From: Bradyrhizobium sp. 190
Lineage (GTDB): Bacteria; Pseudomonadota; Alphaproteobacteria; Rhizobiales; Xanthobacteraceae
Reading direction: 5' to 3'
Length of the DNA stretch: 64,000 nucleotides
Assembly: GCF_023073415.1 (NCBI RefSeq)
Contig: NZ_JADPJL010000062.1
Coordinates: 248,001 to 312,000, forward strand
In this document: positions 19,919 through 28,098 of the stretch, in pieces
Layout: each line of letters begins with the position of its first letter
Position numbering within the stretch: position 1 is the stretch's first letter
Program-made: the position numbers and the translations under genes
Notes under the pieces: generated by a model
The model's database searches: none
Told to the model about the DNA's origin: nothing
The model's input: the letters and a program-made list of their open reading frames with translations, nothing else

Positions 19919-19934
19919 GCTCCAGGACAGAGTC

Positions 19935-21062
19935 ATGATTTCGAAAGCCGCCAAGTCTTCCTCTCCCGGATCTCCCTCTCCCGGAAACCTGCTCGACGAG
20001 CTGCAGTCTACCCTTGCGCACGGTACCGTCGCTCGCCGGGTAGAGACCCTGCGCCGGGTAACCGATCTCTTCATCAACGGAGCGGTGGACTATTCGGACG
20101 AGCAGATCGGGCTGTTCGACGACGTCTTCCAGTGTCTGATCGATCACATCGAAACCTCGGCCAAGATGCTCTTGGCAAACCGTCTCGCCCCGATCGACAC
20201 CGCCCCGCCGCTCACCATCCGCGCGCTTGCTTTCGATGATGTCATCGAGGTGGCAGGTCCGGTGCTGTCGCAATCGATGCGGCTCGACGACAAGACCCTG
20301 ATCGAGAATGCGCGCAGCAAGAGCCAGGCGCATCTGATGGCGATTTCGACCCGCAGGACCCTGAGCGGCGCGGTCACCGACGTGCTGGTCCAGCGCGGCA
20401 ACGATGACGTGATCCAGTCTACCGTGAACAATCCGGGCGCGGAGTTCACCGAACGCGGCTTTACCCGCCTCGTCAGCCGCGCCGAAGGCGACGACAATCT
20501 CACGACCTGCATCGGCCTGCGTCCGTCCGTGCCGCGGCATCTCTATCTGAAACTGCTCGCCAAGGCCTCCGACACGGTGCGGCAGCGGCTGGAGGCCGCC
20601 AACCCGCAGCAGGCGGCCGAGGTGCCGAGCGTGGTCAAGGAAGCAACGCGGCGCGCGCGCTCGGCGACCTCGACGATCACCAGGAACACCGAGATTGCGC
20701 ACGCGCTGGTCAAGTCGCTGTACGAGGACGGCCGGCTCGACGAACCTCAGGTGGCGTCGTTTGCCAAGGCCGGCAAGTTCGACGAGGCCAATGCGTCGAT
20801 CGCAGCGCTCGCCAACGTGCCGGTGGCGATCGCCGAGAACATGATGATCGAAACCCGGGCCGAAGGCGTGATGATTTTGGCGAAGGTCGCGGGGCTGTCG
20901 TGGTCGACGGTCAGGACCATCATCAGGATGCGCGACGAGCTGTCCGGCACGGAGCCGACCGATCTTGCCGCCTGCCAGGACACCTATGAGCGGTTGCGGC
21001 CGTCGACGGCGCAGCAGGTGCTGCGCTTCCACCGCATGCAGCAGAATGCGCCCGGGACGTGA
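19935..21062 (+). CDS. DUF2336 family protein
   Basis: A 375-residue, mostly helical cytosolic protein typical of alphaproteobacteria, of unknown biochemical role. The DUF2336 core is recognised by alternating helices of HEAT-like character (LLDELQSTLAHGTVARRVETLRRVTDLFIN; DDVFQCLIDHIETSAKMLLANRLAPI; RALAFDDVIEVAGPVLSQSMRLDD). The ATG at 19935 was chosen because the frame upstream runs back into the terminator and the cyclase gene. The neighbouring GGDEF gene makes a link to c-di-GMP signalling possible, but this is inference. Confidence 0.85.
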   Translation: MISKAAKSSSPGSPSPGNLLDELQSTLAHGTVARRVETLRRVTDLFINGAVDYSDEQIGLFDDVFQCLIDHIETSAKMLLANRLAPIDTAPPLTIRALAFDDVIEVAGPVLSQSMRLDDKTLIENARSKSQAHLMAISTRRTLSGAVTDVLVQRGNDDVIQSTVNNPGAEFTERGFTRLVSRAEGDDNLTTCIGLRPSVPRHLYLKLLAKASDTVRQRLEAANPQQAAEVPSVVKEATRRARSATSTITRNTEIAHALVKSLYEDGRLDEPQVASFAKAGKFDEANASIAALANVPVAIAENMMIETRAEGVMILAKVAGLSWSTVRTIIRMRDELSGTEPTDLAACQDTYERLRPSTAQQVLRFHRMQQNAPGT

Positions 21063-21073
21063 ATTCAGCTTTC

Positions 21074-21158
21074 GTAGCCCGGATGGAGCGCAGCGCAATC
21101 CGGGACGCTTTCATGAGCGGCGAGACTCCCGGATTTCGCTTCGCTCCATCCGGGCTAC
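21074..21158. repeat. Dispersed palindromic repeat, family B (copy 1)
   Basis: Inverted repeat with ends GTAGCCCGGATGGAGCG and CGCTCCATCCGGGCTAC; a second copy lies at 42361. It fills the gap between two convergent genes, ending two bases before the minus-strand stop at 21160, so it could act as a bidirectional terminator. Confidence 0.9.
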
Positions 21159-21159
21159 T

Positions 21160-21798
21160 CTAGTACTTCAGCAGCTTCGCTCCGGCGAGCGCGCCGATCG
21201 CCGTCACCAGCGCGGTCGCGATCGTGTACCAGGCCGCCACGAACAGCGGTGAATCGTCCGTGCAATGCGAGGCGTAGAGCGTCGCCGCCAATCCCGCCGA
21301 CAACAGTCCCGCGATGGCGCCGGCGACCGCCGGCCGCGCCGGCGCGCCGTGGCGCAGGCCGATCAGCGCACCAGCCAGCAGCGGCAGCGACATCAGCGGG
21401 ATCGCCGTCAGGCACATCCACGAATTCTTGCCGACCAGCCGCGTCATCATCGGAAGCCGCTGCGGCATCATCATCTCGCCACCGATCGCCGCGCTCAAAA
21501 TCCCCACCGGCGCCAGCAGCAGCCAGCCAAATCCGCGCAGCGACGCCTCGGGCCGCGACAAATGCAGGCTGACGGCAATTGCCGCGATCGCCAGCGCCAG
21601 CGTCACAGCGAATTTCAGGTCGAAGAACGGGTTGCGCATCGCAACCATCACGTCGGGCCTGATGCCGAGTTCGGTAAAGAACATCAGGAGCGAGACCGGC
21701 GCCGCGGCCAAAAGCGCCAGCATCAGCGAAAAGCCGACGGGCCGCGCCCGGTGCGCATTGTCGGCAGCCAGCGTTCGAATGAGCTGATCGGTATCCAT
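21160..21798 (-). CDS. nrsF: NrsF-like membrane anti-sigma factor (DUF1109)
   Basis: A 212-residue integral membrane protein with about six segments (roughly 22-42, 62-80, 88-105, 126-146, 155-175, 185-207). Two cysteines, Cys129 (SWMCLTAIPL) and Cys179 (SHCTDDSP), sit where Caulobacter NrsF has its functionally important pair. NrsF sequesters sigma SigF and releases it on chromate, cadmium or similar stress; that role is transferred from Caulobacter. The start at 21798 lies two bases after the sigma stop, so the two are one operon. A long frame extending to 22326 is a shadow of the sigma gene. Confidence 0.85.
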   Translation of the reverse strand: MDTDQLIRTLAADNAHRARPVGFSLMLALLAAAPVSLLMFFTELGIRPDVMVAMRNPFFDLKFAVTLALAIAAIAVSLHLSRPEASLRGFGWLLLAPVGILSAAIGGEMMMPQRLPMMTRLVGKNSWMCLTAIPLMSLPLLAGALIGLRHGAPARPAVAGAIAGLLSAGLAATLYASHCTDDSPLFVAAWYTIATALVTAIGALAGAKLLKY

Positions 21799-21800
21799 TC

Positions 21801-22382
21801 TCACTGTTCCCGTAGCTTCGCGGTCAGGCTGGCCAGCCCCCGGTGCAGCGCCACCCGCACCGCCCCCTCGCTCATCGAAAATTTCGTGGCCGTATCCTTG
21901 ATCGAGGCGCTGTCGACCGCGATCGACTGCAAGACGTCGCGCTGCCGCGCTGGCAGCGTCTGAAGCTGGGCGGCAACCTCGCTCGCCGACGCCGTCTCGG
22001 CCGGCGCCTCGCCCGGCAGCGTCTCGGCGAAATCGTCGATATCGACGAAAATGCGCCGGCCGCGGCGGCGCAACGCATCGATCAGCTTGTTGCGGGCGAT
22101 CGCAAACAGCCATGGGGCAAACGGGGCGGTGACGTCCCAGGTGTGCCGCTTCAGATGGACCGCCAGCAAGATGTCCTGCACGATGTCCTCGGATTGATCG
22201 ACCGGTTGCCCTGCCCGAGCCAGCCCACGGCGCGCCGCGGCCCGGAGCACCGGCGTGACGGCCTTGAGCAGGCGGTGATACGCCGCACTGTCGCCTGCAA
22301 TGGCCGACCGCATCAGGCCGGTCCATTCGTCATCCCGTTCGCGCAAGAGCGCTCCTACCCTGCAATTCGGTCGATCTTTCAA
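21801..22382 (-). CDS. sigF: ECF sigma factor, SigF-like
   Basis: A 193-residue ECF sigma factor. Region 2 includes DQSEDIVQDILLAVHLKRHTWDVTAPFAPWLFAIARNKLIDALRRRGRR. Region 4 includes LPARQRDVLQSIAVDSASIKDTATKFSMSEGAVRVALHRGLASL. Pairing with a DUF1109/NrsF gene directly downstream points to the SigF class known from Caulobacter oxidative and heavy-metal stress responses. A perfect 6-2-6 palindrome lies about 25 bases upstream of the ATG. Confidence 0.9.
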   Translation of the reverse strand: MKDRPNCRVGALLRERDDEWTGLMRSAIAGDSAAYHRLLKAVTPVLRAAARRGLARAGQPVDQSEDIVQDILLAVHLKRHTWDVTAPFAPWLFAIARNKLIDALRRRGRRIFVDIDDFAETLPGEAPAETASASEVAAQLQTLPARQRDVLQSIAVDSASIKDTATKFSMSEGAVRVALHRGLASLTAKLREQ

Positions 22383-22405
22383 TTTGTTACGTCAGGACGA
22401 TTCGA

Positions 22406-22419
22406 TCACGAAGTCGTGA
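22406..22419. promoter_or_regulatory. Palindrome upstream of the SigF-like gene
   Basis: TCACGA-AG-TCGTGA, a perfect 14-base palindrome 24-37 bases upstream of the sigma start codon (22382, minus strand). It could be an operator overlapping the leader. The binding protein is unknown. Confidence 0.3.
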
Positions 22420-22556
22420 GCGAAGACCCCGGCGCACCCGCTGGCGGCCTCCTGTCCAGGAATCGGGACGGCCGGCTGCGCGGATGGCAGGCTCATAACA
22501 TTGATTGCGCGGGCTCGCATCCGAGGCAGGCCCGACACACGCCCGCTGCAACACCA

Positions 22557-22583
22557 TTGCCCAGCTTTTGCCCAGTGTTGCCC
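22557..22583. promoter_or_regulatory. Three direct repeats TTGCCC at helical-turn spacing
   Basis: TTGCCCAG at 22557, TTGCCCAG at 22568 and TTGCCC at 22578 are spaced 11 and 10 bases apart, about one helical turn. They lie within a larger inverted repeat (GCAACAC 22548 / GTGTTGC 22575). The site is between the divergent sigF-like gene and the gene at 22669, so it is a candidate operator for either. Confidence 0.4.
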
Positions 22584-22668
22584 GAAGATTCCCTTTTTCC
22601 GCCGTGCTGTGGACACGCGGCGGGGTCTTTTTTCGCGGTTGGGCGGCGGCCAATGGGGAGATTTCTAC

Positions 22669-23361
22669 ATGACGATCAAAGCCAGCGCGCGGTCGGCCCT
22701 GATTCTCGCAGCAGGACTTTTGGTAAGTTTCGCAGGACCACCGCCGGCGATGGCCGCCGGCACGGATGCGGATACCGCCACGGTCTCGAAGCCGGAGAGT
22801 GCGACGTCCGACAAGTCCGCCAAGCAGGATTCGCGTTCCGTGAAGAAACGCTATGTCCATCGCAAACATACGCGCGCGGCATCGAAATCCGACGAGGGCA
22901 AGAAAGCCGACGAGAGCAAGAAAGCCGATGAAAAGCGGGTCGCTGACGCCAGTGGCCCTACCCCGCCCGCGATGCCGGAATGGCTCGCCAACGCCAATGC
23001 GCAAATGACTGCAACCGATGCGGCCCCCGATAGCGCCAAGGGGATGTCGGCGGCAATGTCGGAGAAAGCCAACACGGTCCTGCAGGCGGCGGCAGACAAG
23101 CCAGCCGAGGCGGAAGCGCCGGCCGATACCGCCGTGGTTCCCCCCGACCAGCTCAACGACGTCGATCGGGCGCTGCAAGAGGAGACCCCCGCCACACAGA
23201 CGGTTGCGATGGCCTCGGCCAAACCCGCAGCGGAGGGCGCTGCTCAGGCCGCGAACAACGAAAGTTCCACCTTGGACAAGACTTCGCTGATCGGAAAGAT
23301 CTTTATCGCCTTTGGCGCCCTGCTGACGATGGCGTCGGCCGCACGGATGTTCATGGCGTAG
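22669..23361 (+). CDS. Lys/Ala-rich exported protein with C-terminal membrane anchor
   Basis: A 230-residue protein of unknown function. Residues 1-32 form a signal peptide ([21 protein letters not shown]). The middle is hydrophilic and low in complexity: a Lys/Asp/Ser region with KK(A/S)DE-type repeats (about 45-90), then Ala/Glu/Pro-rich. The last 20 residues ([21 protein letters not shown]) form a membrane segment. The ATG at 22669 has GGGGAG eight bases upstream; the longer frame from 22501 is rejected because it places non-secretory sequence before the signal peptide. A T-run after a GC hairpin (22599-22632) in its leader could attenuate it. Confidence 0.72.
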   Translation: MTIKASARSALILAAGLLVSFAGPPPAMAAGTDADTATVSKPESATSDKSAKQDSRSVKKRYVHRKHTRAASKSDEGKKADESKKADEKRVADASGPTPPAMPEWLANANAQMTATDAAPDSAKGMSAAMSEKANTVLQAAADKPAEAEAPADTAVVPPDQLNDVDRALQEETPATQTVAMASAKPAAEGAAQAANNESSTLDKTSLIGKIFIAFGALLTMASAARMFMA

Positions 23362-23453
23362 CGGGACGCGACAGCCGCCTCATCCGCTTGTCCCACTTGA
23401 AGCCCACCCCGGCAGCGGGCACATTGCCCGCAAATCGGTACCCGGGGTGGATC

Positions 23454-24233
23454 ATGGCGACGTTCGAATACATCATTGTCGAGAGCAAGGGCGCGGTCGG
23501 CATCATTACGCTGAACCGGCCGAAAATGCTCAACGCGCTGTCGTTCGGCGTGTTTCGCGAGATTGCCGCTGCCGTCGACGACCTCGAGGCCGACGACAAG
23601 ATCGGCTGCATCCTGCTCACCGGCAGCGAAAAAGCGTTCGCCGCCGGCGCCGACATCAAGGAGATGCAGCCGAAAAGCTTCATCGACATGTTCTCCAGCG
23701 ATTTCGCCGCCATCGGCGGCGACCGCGTCGCCAATTGCCGCAAACCGACGATCGCGGCCGTCAGCGGCTATGCGCTCGGCGGCGGCTGCGAGCTCGCCAT
23801 GATGTGCGACATCATCATCGCCTCGGACACCGCGAAATTCGGCCAGCCGGAAATCACGCTCGGCACCATCCCGGGCATCGGCGGCACCCAGCGGCTGACA
23901 CGCGCGATCGGCAAATCCAAGGCGATGGATCTCTGCCTCACCGGACGCATGATGGATGCGGCGGAAGCCGAGCGCTCCGGCCTCGTCAGCCGCGTCGTGT
24001 CCGCGGACAAGTTGATGGAAGAGGCGCTCTCGGCTGCAGAAAAGATCGCCTCGATGTCACGTCCGGCGGCGGCGATGGCCAAGGAGGCCATCAACCGCGC
24101 GTTCGAGACGCCGCTGTCGGAAGGCATGAATGTCGAGCGCAATTTGTTCCACTCGACCTTTGCGCTGGAAGATCGCTCCGAAGGCATGGCGGCGTTCATC
24201 GAGAAGCGCAAGCCGGTGAACAAGAACAGGTAG
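23454..24233 (+). CDS. Enoyl-CoA hydratase
   Basis: Hydrates 2-trans-enoyl-CoA to 3-hydroxyacyl-CoA in beta-oxidation. The 259 residues are the usual crotonase size. They show [17 protein letters not shown], the oxyanion-hole segments [11 protein letters not shown] and [17 protein letters not shown], and the catalytic Glu region [19 protein letters not shown]. The second catalytic Glu is also in place, supporting true hydratase activity. The ATG at 23454 is chosen over the frame's earlier start at 23388 because the domain starts directly there. Convergent with the CoA-transferase-like gene. Confidence 0.93.
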   Translation: MATFEYIIVESKGAVGIITLNRPKMLNALSFGVFREIAAAVDDLEADDKIGCILLTGSEKAFAAGADIKEMQPKSFIDMFSSDFAAIGGDRVANCRKPTIAAVSGYALGGGCELAMMCDIIIASDTAKFGQPEITLGTIPGIGGTQRLTRAIGKSKAMDLCLTGRMMDAAEAERSGLVSRVVSADKLMEEALSAAEKIASMSRPAAAMAKEAINRAFETPLSEGMNVERNLFHSTFALEDRSEGMAAFIEKRKPVNKNR

Positions 24234-24248
24234 GGCTTGCTCGAACTT

Positions 24249-24340
24249 GTAGGGTGGGCAAAGGCGCACTTGCGCCGTGCCCACCATTCCAGCGTTCGGT
24301 GCAAGCGATGGTGGGCACGCTACGCTTTGCCCACCCTACG
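24249..24340. repeat. Dispersed palindromic repeat, family A (copy 2)
   Basis: Inverted repeat with ends GTAGGGTGGGCAAAG and CTTTGCCCACCCTAC and inner GTGCCCACCATT/GATGGTGGGCAC. It occupies the space between the convergent enoyl-CoA hydratase and acetyl-CoA hydrolase genes, seven bases from the latter's stop. Confidence 0.9.
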
Positions 24341-24347
24341 GCACCTC

Positions 24348-26201
24348 CTACAAACCCCCACTCCGCGCCAGCGCCGCGTTGACCAGCGCGCGATAGGCGC
24401 GCTCTGCGAACGTTGTCGGGCGATCGAGACCCAACCGCGCCAGGCATTCGCGGTTCGAGGCGTCCGGCGGCTGCCTCATCCCCTGCCACAGCAACCCGGG
24501 CAAAAGCAGCGGCGTCCGCTGCGCTTCCCGCAGCAACTGCAGCGCCGGGATCAGCCGTTGCTCGACCTCGTCAAAATCGCTACCGAACGGAAATGACGGC
24601 AGCAGCCCCGTATCGCGCGCAGGTTTTAAGGCTTGCGCGATCCGCTCCGGAAAGTTCTCGCGGTGGCTGCGCGGAATTTCATACTCCTTCGGCAGCTTGC
24701 CGGCATCCTTGGCAATCCCGGCCAGTTCATCCTGAAAACGGGAATCCGTGACCGCCAGCATCGCGGCGATGGTCTCGGCGTCCGATTTGCCCCTGACGTC
24801 GGCAACGCCGTATTCGGTGACGAACACGTCGCGCAGATGCCGCGGGATGGTCTGGTGCCCATAATTCCAGCGAATGTTGGAAAGCGTTTTACGACCCGCC
24901 TGCCGTGTCGATTCCAGCGCGAGGACCGAGCGCGCACCCTGCAGCGCGAATGCCTGAGCGACAAAATTGTACTGGCCGCCGACGCCACTCACGACCTGGC
25001 CGTCTTCGAGGCCGTCCGAAATCGCGGCTCCCATCAGCGTCGCCATCATCGCGGTGTTGATGAAGCGCGCATCGACACGCGCCCGGCGCTTGGCATCCTC
25101 GTCGCCATAGAGCTGGTTGGTGAAGGATACCGGCATCATCTGGATGCGCGCGAGTTGCTCGGCCGGCATTTCGCGCAACGCGCGATAGAACGATTTGGGT
25201 CCTAAGAAAAACGCGCCGTGCAGTGTCACGCCATCGACCTCGCGCTTGAGGATACCGGCGTCGATCAAGCCGAGAAACGCCTCGATCAGCATTTCGCTGA
25301 CCCCATAAAGCCCTTTCGTGAACGGTGCGCTCTCCGCGGGTACCGCTCCCGGTGCAAGCCGCTTCATGATGGCGTGGAACTGCGCGTTATCGCGATGCCG
25401 GACAATCAACCCGTGCGCCAGTGCATCGCCGACCTGCCCGATGCCGATCTGCAAGGTGCCGCCGTCAGGCACGAGGCTGGCTGCATGAAGCCCGATCGCA
25501 TATTTGGCGTCACTGACCGGCTCGGCGGGCGGGGCGAACAGCGGAAAATCCGTCTCGGGGCTGTCGAGAACAGCGGAAAACTCATCCGCCGGTAAATTGC
25601 CCGGACCCGGCATGAACGGCAGCTCTGAATTGACCTGGCCGATGAGCTTGAACGATGCGCGGCCTTGCTCGCGGGCGCGCAGGATGTCGAGCGTGGTGTC
25701 GGTGTTGCAGCTCAGGCTGTAGCGCGTCACGCCATCGACCACACGTTTCGCGACCAGTTGCGTGACGACGTTCAGCCCGCGCGTCAGCAAATAGGAGGAC
25801 GCGTGGGTATAGTTTGCCGAAATGTAATGTTGCTGCGCGTACGGCACCTGCAGCCATTTGCCGGCCAGGAAGAAAAACTCGATCACACTGATGTTCGGAG
25901 GCAGTTCGCCCCGGTGCAACGCGCTTGCATATGTCAGGTCGGGATAGCCGCCGAACAGCCGGTCGATCACCGGCCCGATAAAGCGCCGTTCAAGCAGGCT
26001 TGAGGGCCTGGGCTTTTCCAGCGTCAGCGCGGAAAAAAAGGTCAGGTTGATCGAACGGTCGGCAGCGGCGCGTGCGTACAGCGCGTTGATGACGTGGTTG
26101 GCTTTTCCGAGCCCGAGCGGCAACCCGACCACGAGGTTGGTTCCGACATCGCGGACGATATCCTCCGCGATCGCTTCGGGATCGGCAAACAACTTCGGCA
26201 T
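24348..26201 (-). CDS. Acetyl-CoA hydrolase/transferase family protein
   Basis: A 617-residue member of the family I CoA-transferase/acetyl-CoA hydrolase group, expected to move CoA between acyl-CoA and a carboxylate. Conserved parts are VVGLPLGLGKANHVINALY near the N-terminus, GTLQIGIGQVGDALAHGL in the centre, and the C-terminal SGVGGQYNFVAQAFALQGARSVLALESTR...IRWNYG...FVTEYGVADVRGKSD, which holds the catalytic-loop region. At over 600 residues it is longer than ordinary Cat1 proteins (about 500-540), with an extra 100-residue C-terminal part. Start ATG 26201 is preferred on domain grounds; 26279 is possible. Confidence 0.82.
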   Translation of the reverse strand: MPKLFADPEAIAEDIVRDVGTNLVVGLPLGLGKANHVINALYARAAADRSINLTFFSALTLEKPRPSSLLERRFIGPVIDRLFGGYPDLTYASALHRGELPPNISVIEFFFLAGKWLQVPYAQQHYISANYTHASSYLLTRGLNVVTQLVAKRVVDGVTRYSLSCNTDTTLDILRAREQGRASFKLIGQVNSELPFMPGPGNLPADEFSAVLDSPETDFPLFAPPAEPVSDAKYAIGLHAASLVPDGGTLQIGIGQVGDALAHGLIVRHRDNAQFHAIMKRLAPGAVPAESAPFTKGLYGVSEMLIEAFLGLIDAGILKREVDGVTLHGAFFLGPKSFYRALREMPAEQLARIQMMPVSFTNQLYGDEDAKRRARVDARFINTAMMATLMGAAISDGLEDGQVVSGVGGQYNFVAQAFALQGARSVLALESTRQAGRKTLSNIRWNYGHQTIPRHLRDVFVTEYGVADVRGKSDAETIAAMLAVTDSRFQDELAGIAKDAGKLPKEYEIPRSHRENFPERIAQALKPARDTGLLPSFPFGSDFDEVEQRLIPALQLLREAQRTPLLLPGLLWQGMRQPPDASNRECLARLGLDRPTTFAERAYRALVNAALARSGGL

Positions 26202-26498
26202 CGCATACGGACCCGGGCATAGCTGAACAGCCAACCGCCCTGGAATCGGACGCCAGCCACGCAAGAGCCTATAGTGCATTTGCCGCCGACATTCGTCTGT
26301 GACGAACCTGCAACAGCCAAGCACTGATTTCACGGAATTGATGTACTGATGTCGCGCGGCGGTTTGCCTGTGGCGGCGACGCCCCCTAAACAGGTAGACG
26401 TGTCGGGTCGTCGGCGGGAGCGGACGTCCAACGCGTGATCCGGAAAGTCGGCGGCGGTTCTCCGCGAAGATCATGCATAAACAGGAAGATGGAGCGGG
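26202..26498. other. Divergent promoter region
   Basis: Nearly 300 bases between the acetyl-CoA hydrolase gene and the TolC-like gene, which diverge. No clear sigma-70 promoter, operator or small gene was recognised. Confidence 0.4.
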
Positions 26499-27980
26499 AT
26501 GACTCGAACAAGAGTCATCACGCTTTCGTGTTGGTTACAGGATCAGATGACTTGGCGTACGGCTAACGTTGGAAGGCACGTGCTTCGATCGGGCATTTGC
26601 CTTGGGAGTTACCTTGGGATTTACCTTGGGGTGGTGAGCTGCGTCGTGTTTGCTGCGCCCGCGGCGCATGGCGAAAACCTCCCGGAGGCGCTGGCCAAGG
26701 CCTACCAGACCAATCCCGCGCTCAATGCCGAACGGGCGCGCCAGCGTGCCACCGACGAGAATGTGCCGCAGGCGCTTGCGGGCTACCGGCCGCAGATCAT
26801 AGCTGGCCTCTCCGCCGGCCTTCAGTCAGTACGGAACCTGCTGCCCGACAACACCATCCAGTCCGCAAACTTGAAGCCCTGGACCGTCGGCGTCACCGTG
26901 ACGCAGACGCTGTTCAACGGCTTCAAGACAGCCAACAGCGTGCGCGCGGCCGAACTCCAGGTGCAAGCCGGCCGCGAAGCCCTGCGCAACGTCGGCCAGG
27001 GCGTGCTGCTCGACGCGGTCACCGTCTATACCAACGTGCTCGCCAACCAATCGCTGGTCGAAGCGCAGCGCGCCAACGTGGCGTTCCTGCAGGAAACGCT
27101 CGGCATCACCCAGAAGCGTCTCAATGCCGGCGACGTCACGCCCACCGATGCCGCGCAGGCCGAGGCGCGCCTGAGCCGGGGCCGCGCCGATCTGAATGCC
27201 GCCGAGGTCAATCTCGCCATCAGCCAGGCGACCTATGCCCAGGTGATCGGCAACGCGCCCAACTCGCTCCGCTCCGCCGAAACCGTGGACCGCCTGCTGC
27301 CGCGCAGCCGCGATGACGCCACCGGCCTCGCCTTCCGGGAGCACCCGGCGGTGATGGCGGCGAGCTTCGACTTTGACGTCGCCACGACTTCGATCCGCGT
27401 CGCCGAAAGCAGCCTGATGCCGACGATCACGCTGCAAGGCAGCGCCAGCCGCAGCAAGCAGTCGGATCCCACCCTCGGCACCTTCGGGACCGACCAGGCT
27501 TCGATCACCGGCCAGCTCACGCAACCGATCTACGACGGCGGCATGGCCGCCTCGCAGACTAGGCAGGCCAAGGAAATCGCGGCCCACAGCCGGCAGGTGC
27601 TGGATCAATTCCGCAACCAGGCCCGGACTGCGGCGGTCGGCGCATGGGTCGCCAATGAAGGCGCCAAGATTGCAGTCACCGCATCCGAATCCGAAGTGCG
27701 CGCCGCCACCGTCGCCCTCCAGGGCGTACAGCGGGAGGCGGCCGGCGGACAGCGTACCACCGTCGACGTCCTGAACGCGCAACAGGACCTGATATTGGCC
27801 AAGGCCCGGCTGATCGGCGCGCAGCGCGACCGCGTGATCGCCTCCTATACCCTGCTCAGCGCGATCGGCCGGCTCGACGTCAAGAACCTCGGCCTCGATA
27901 CGCCGGACTATCTGCCGGAAGTGCACTACCATCAGGTGCGCGATGCCTGGCACGGCCTGCGGACGCCATCAGGGCAGTAA
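26499..27980 (+). CDS. tolC: TolC-family outer-membrane channel protein
   Basis: Outer-membrane exit duct for type I secretion or RND/MFS efflux. The 493 residues have an N-terminal signal region, cleavage near AHGEN, and two TolC repeats: LPEALAKAYQTNPALNAERARQRATDE and PWTVGVTVTQTLFNGFKTANSVRAAE for the first, and EHPAVMAASFDFDVATTSIRVAESSLMPTI and TGQLTQPIYDGGMAASQTRQAKE for the second. The long alpha-barrel helices are predicted at about 140-220 and 350-450. The start at 26499 has GGAGCGGG upstream; 26547 is an alternative. No inner-membrane or adaptor gene is adjacent, so it may serve several pumps. Confidence 0.9.
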   Translation: MTRTRVITLSCWLQDQMTWRTANVGRHVLRSGICLGSYLGIYLGVVSCVVFAAPAAHGENLPEALAKAYQTNPALNAERARQRATDENVPQALAGYRPQIIAGLSAGLQSVRNLLPDNTIQSANLKPWTVGVTVTQTLFNGFKTANSVRAAELQVQAGREALRNVGQGVLLDAVTVYTNVLANQSLVEAQRANVAFLQETLGITQKRLNAGDVTPTDAAQAEARLSRGRADLNAAEVNLAISQATYAQVIGNAPNSLRSAETVDRLLPRSRDDATGLAFREHPAVMAASFDFDVATTSIRVAESSLMPTITLQGSASRSKQSDPTLGTFGTDQASITGQLTQPIYDGGMAASQTRQAKEIAAHSRQVLDQFRNQARTAAVGAWVANEGAKIAVTASESEVRAATVALQGVQREAAGGQRTTVDVLNAQQDLILAKARLIGAQRDRVIASYTLLSAIGRLDVKNLGLDTPDYLPEVHYHQVRDAWHGLRTPSGQ

Positions 27981-28098
27981 GTTTTATTTTCTCCCGGTGT
28001 TAACCGGGCGCTGATTATGTCTGGTATTTTCAGTCGCCAGCTATTCGCGTTGGCCTAAAACTCGGCCCGTTTCCGTTCCCCGTTTTGATCGATCGATT

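Noticed and set aside
21160-22326. A 388-codon minus-strand frame that would fuse sigma-frame sequence to NrsF
   Set aside because: Its first 176 codons are a shadow of the SigF-like gene in another frame. The natural NrsF start is at 21798.
22599-22632. GC hairpin followed by TTTTTT as a terminator
   Set aside because: The stem is bulged and no plus-strand gene lies upstream to terminate. It was mentioned only as possible attenuation in the leader of the gene at 22669.
27993-28008. Hairpin CCCGGT-GTTA-ACCGGG after the TolC-like gene
   Set aside because: The stem is perfect but no T-run follows on either strand, so it was not called a terminator.
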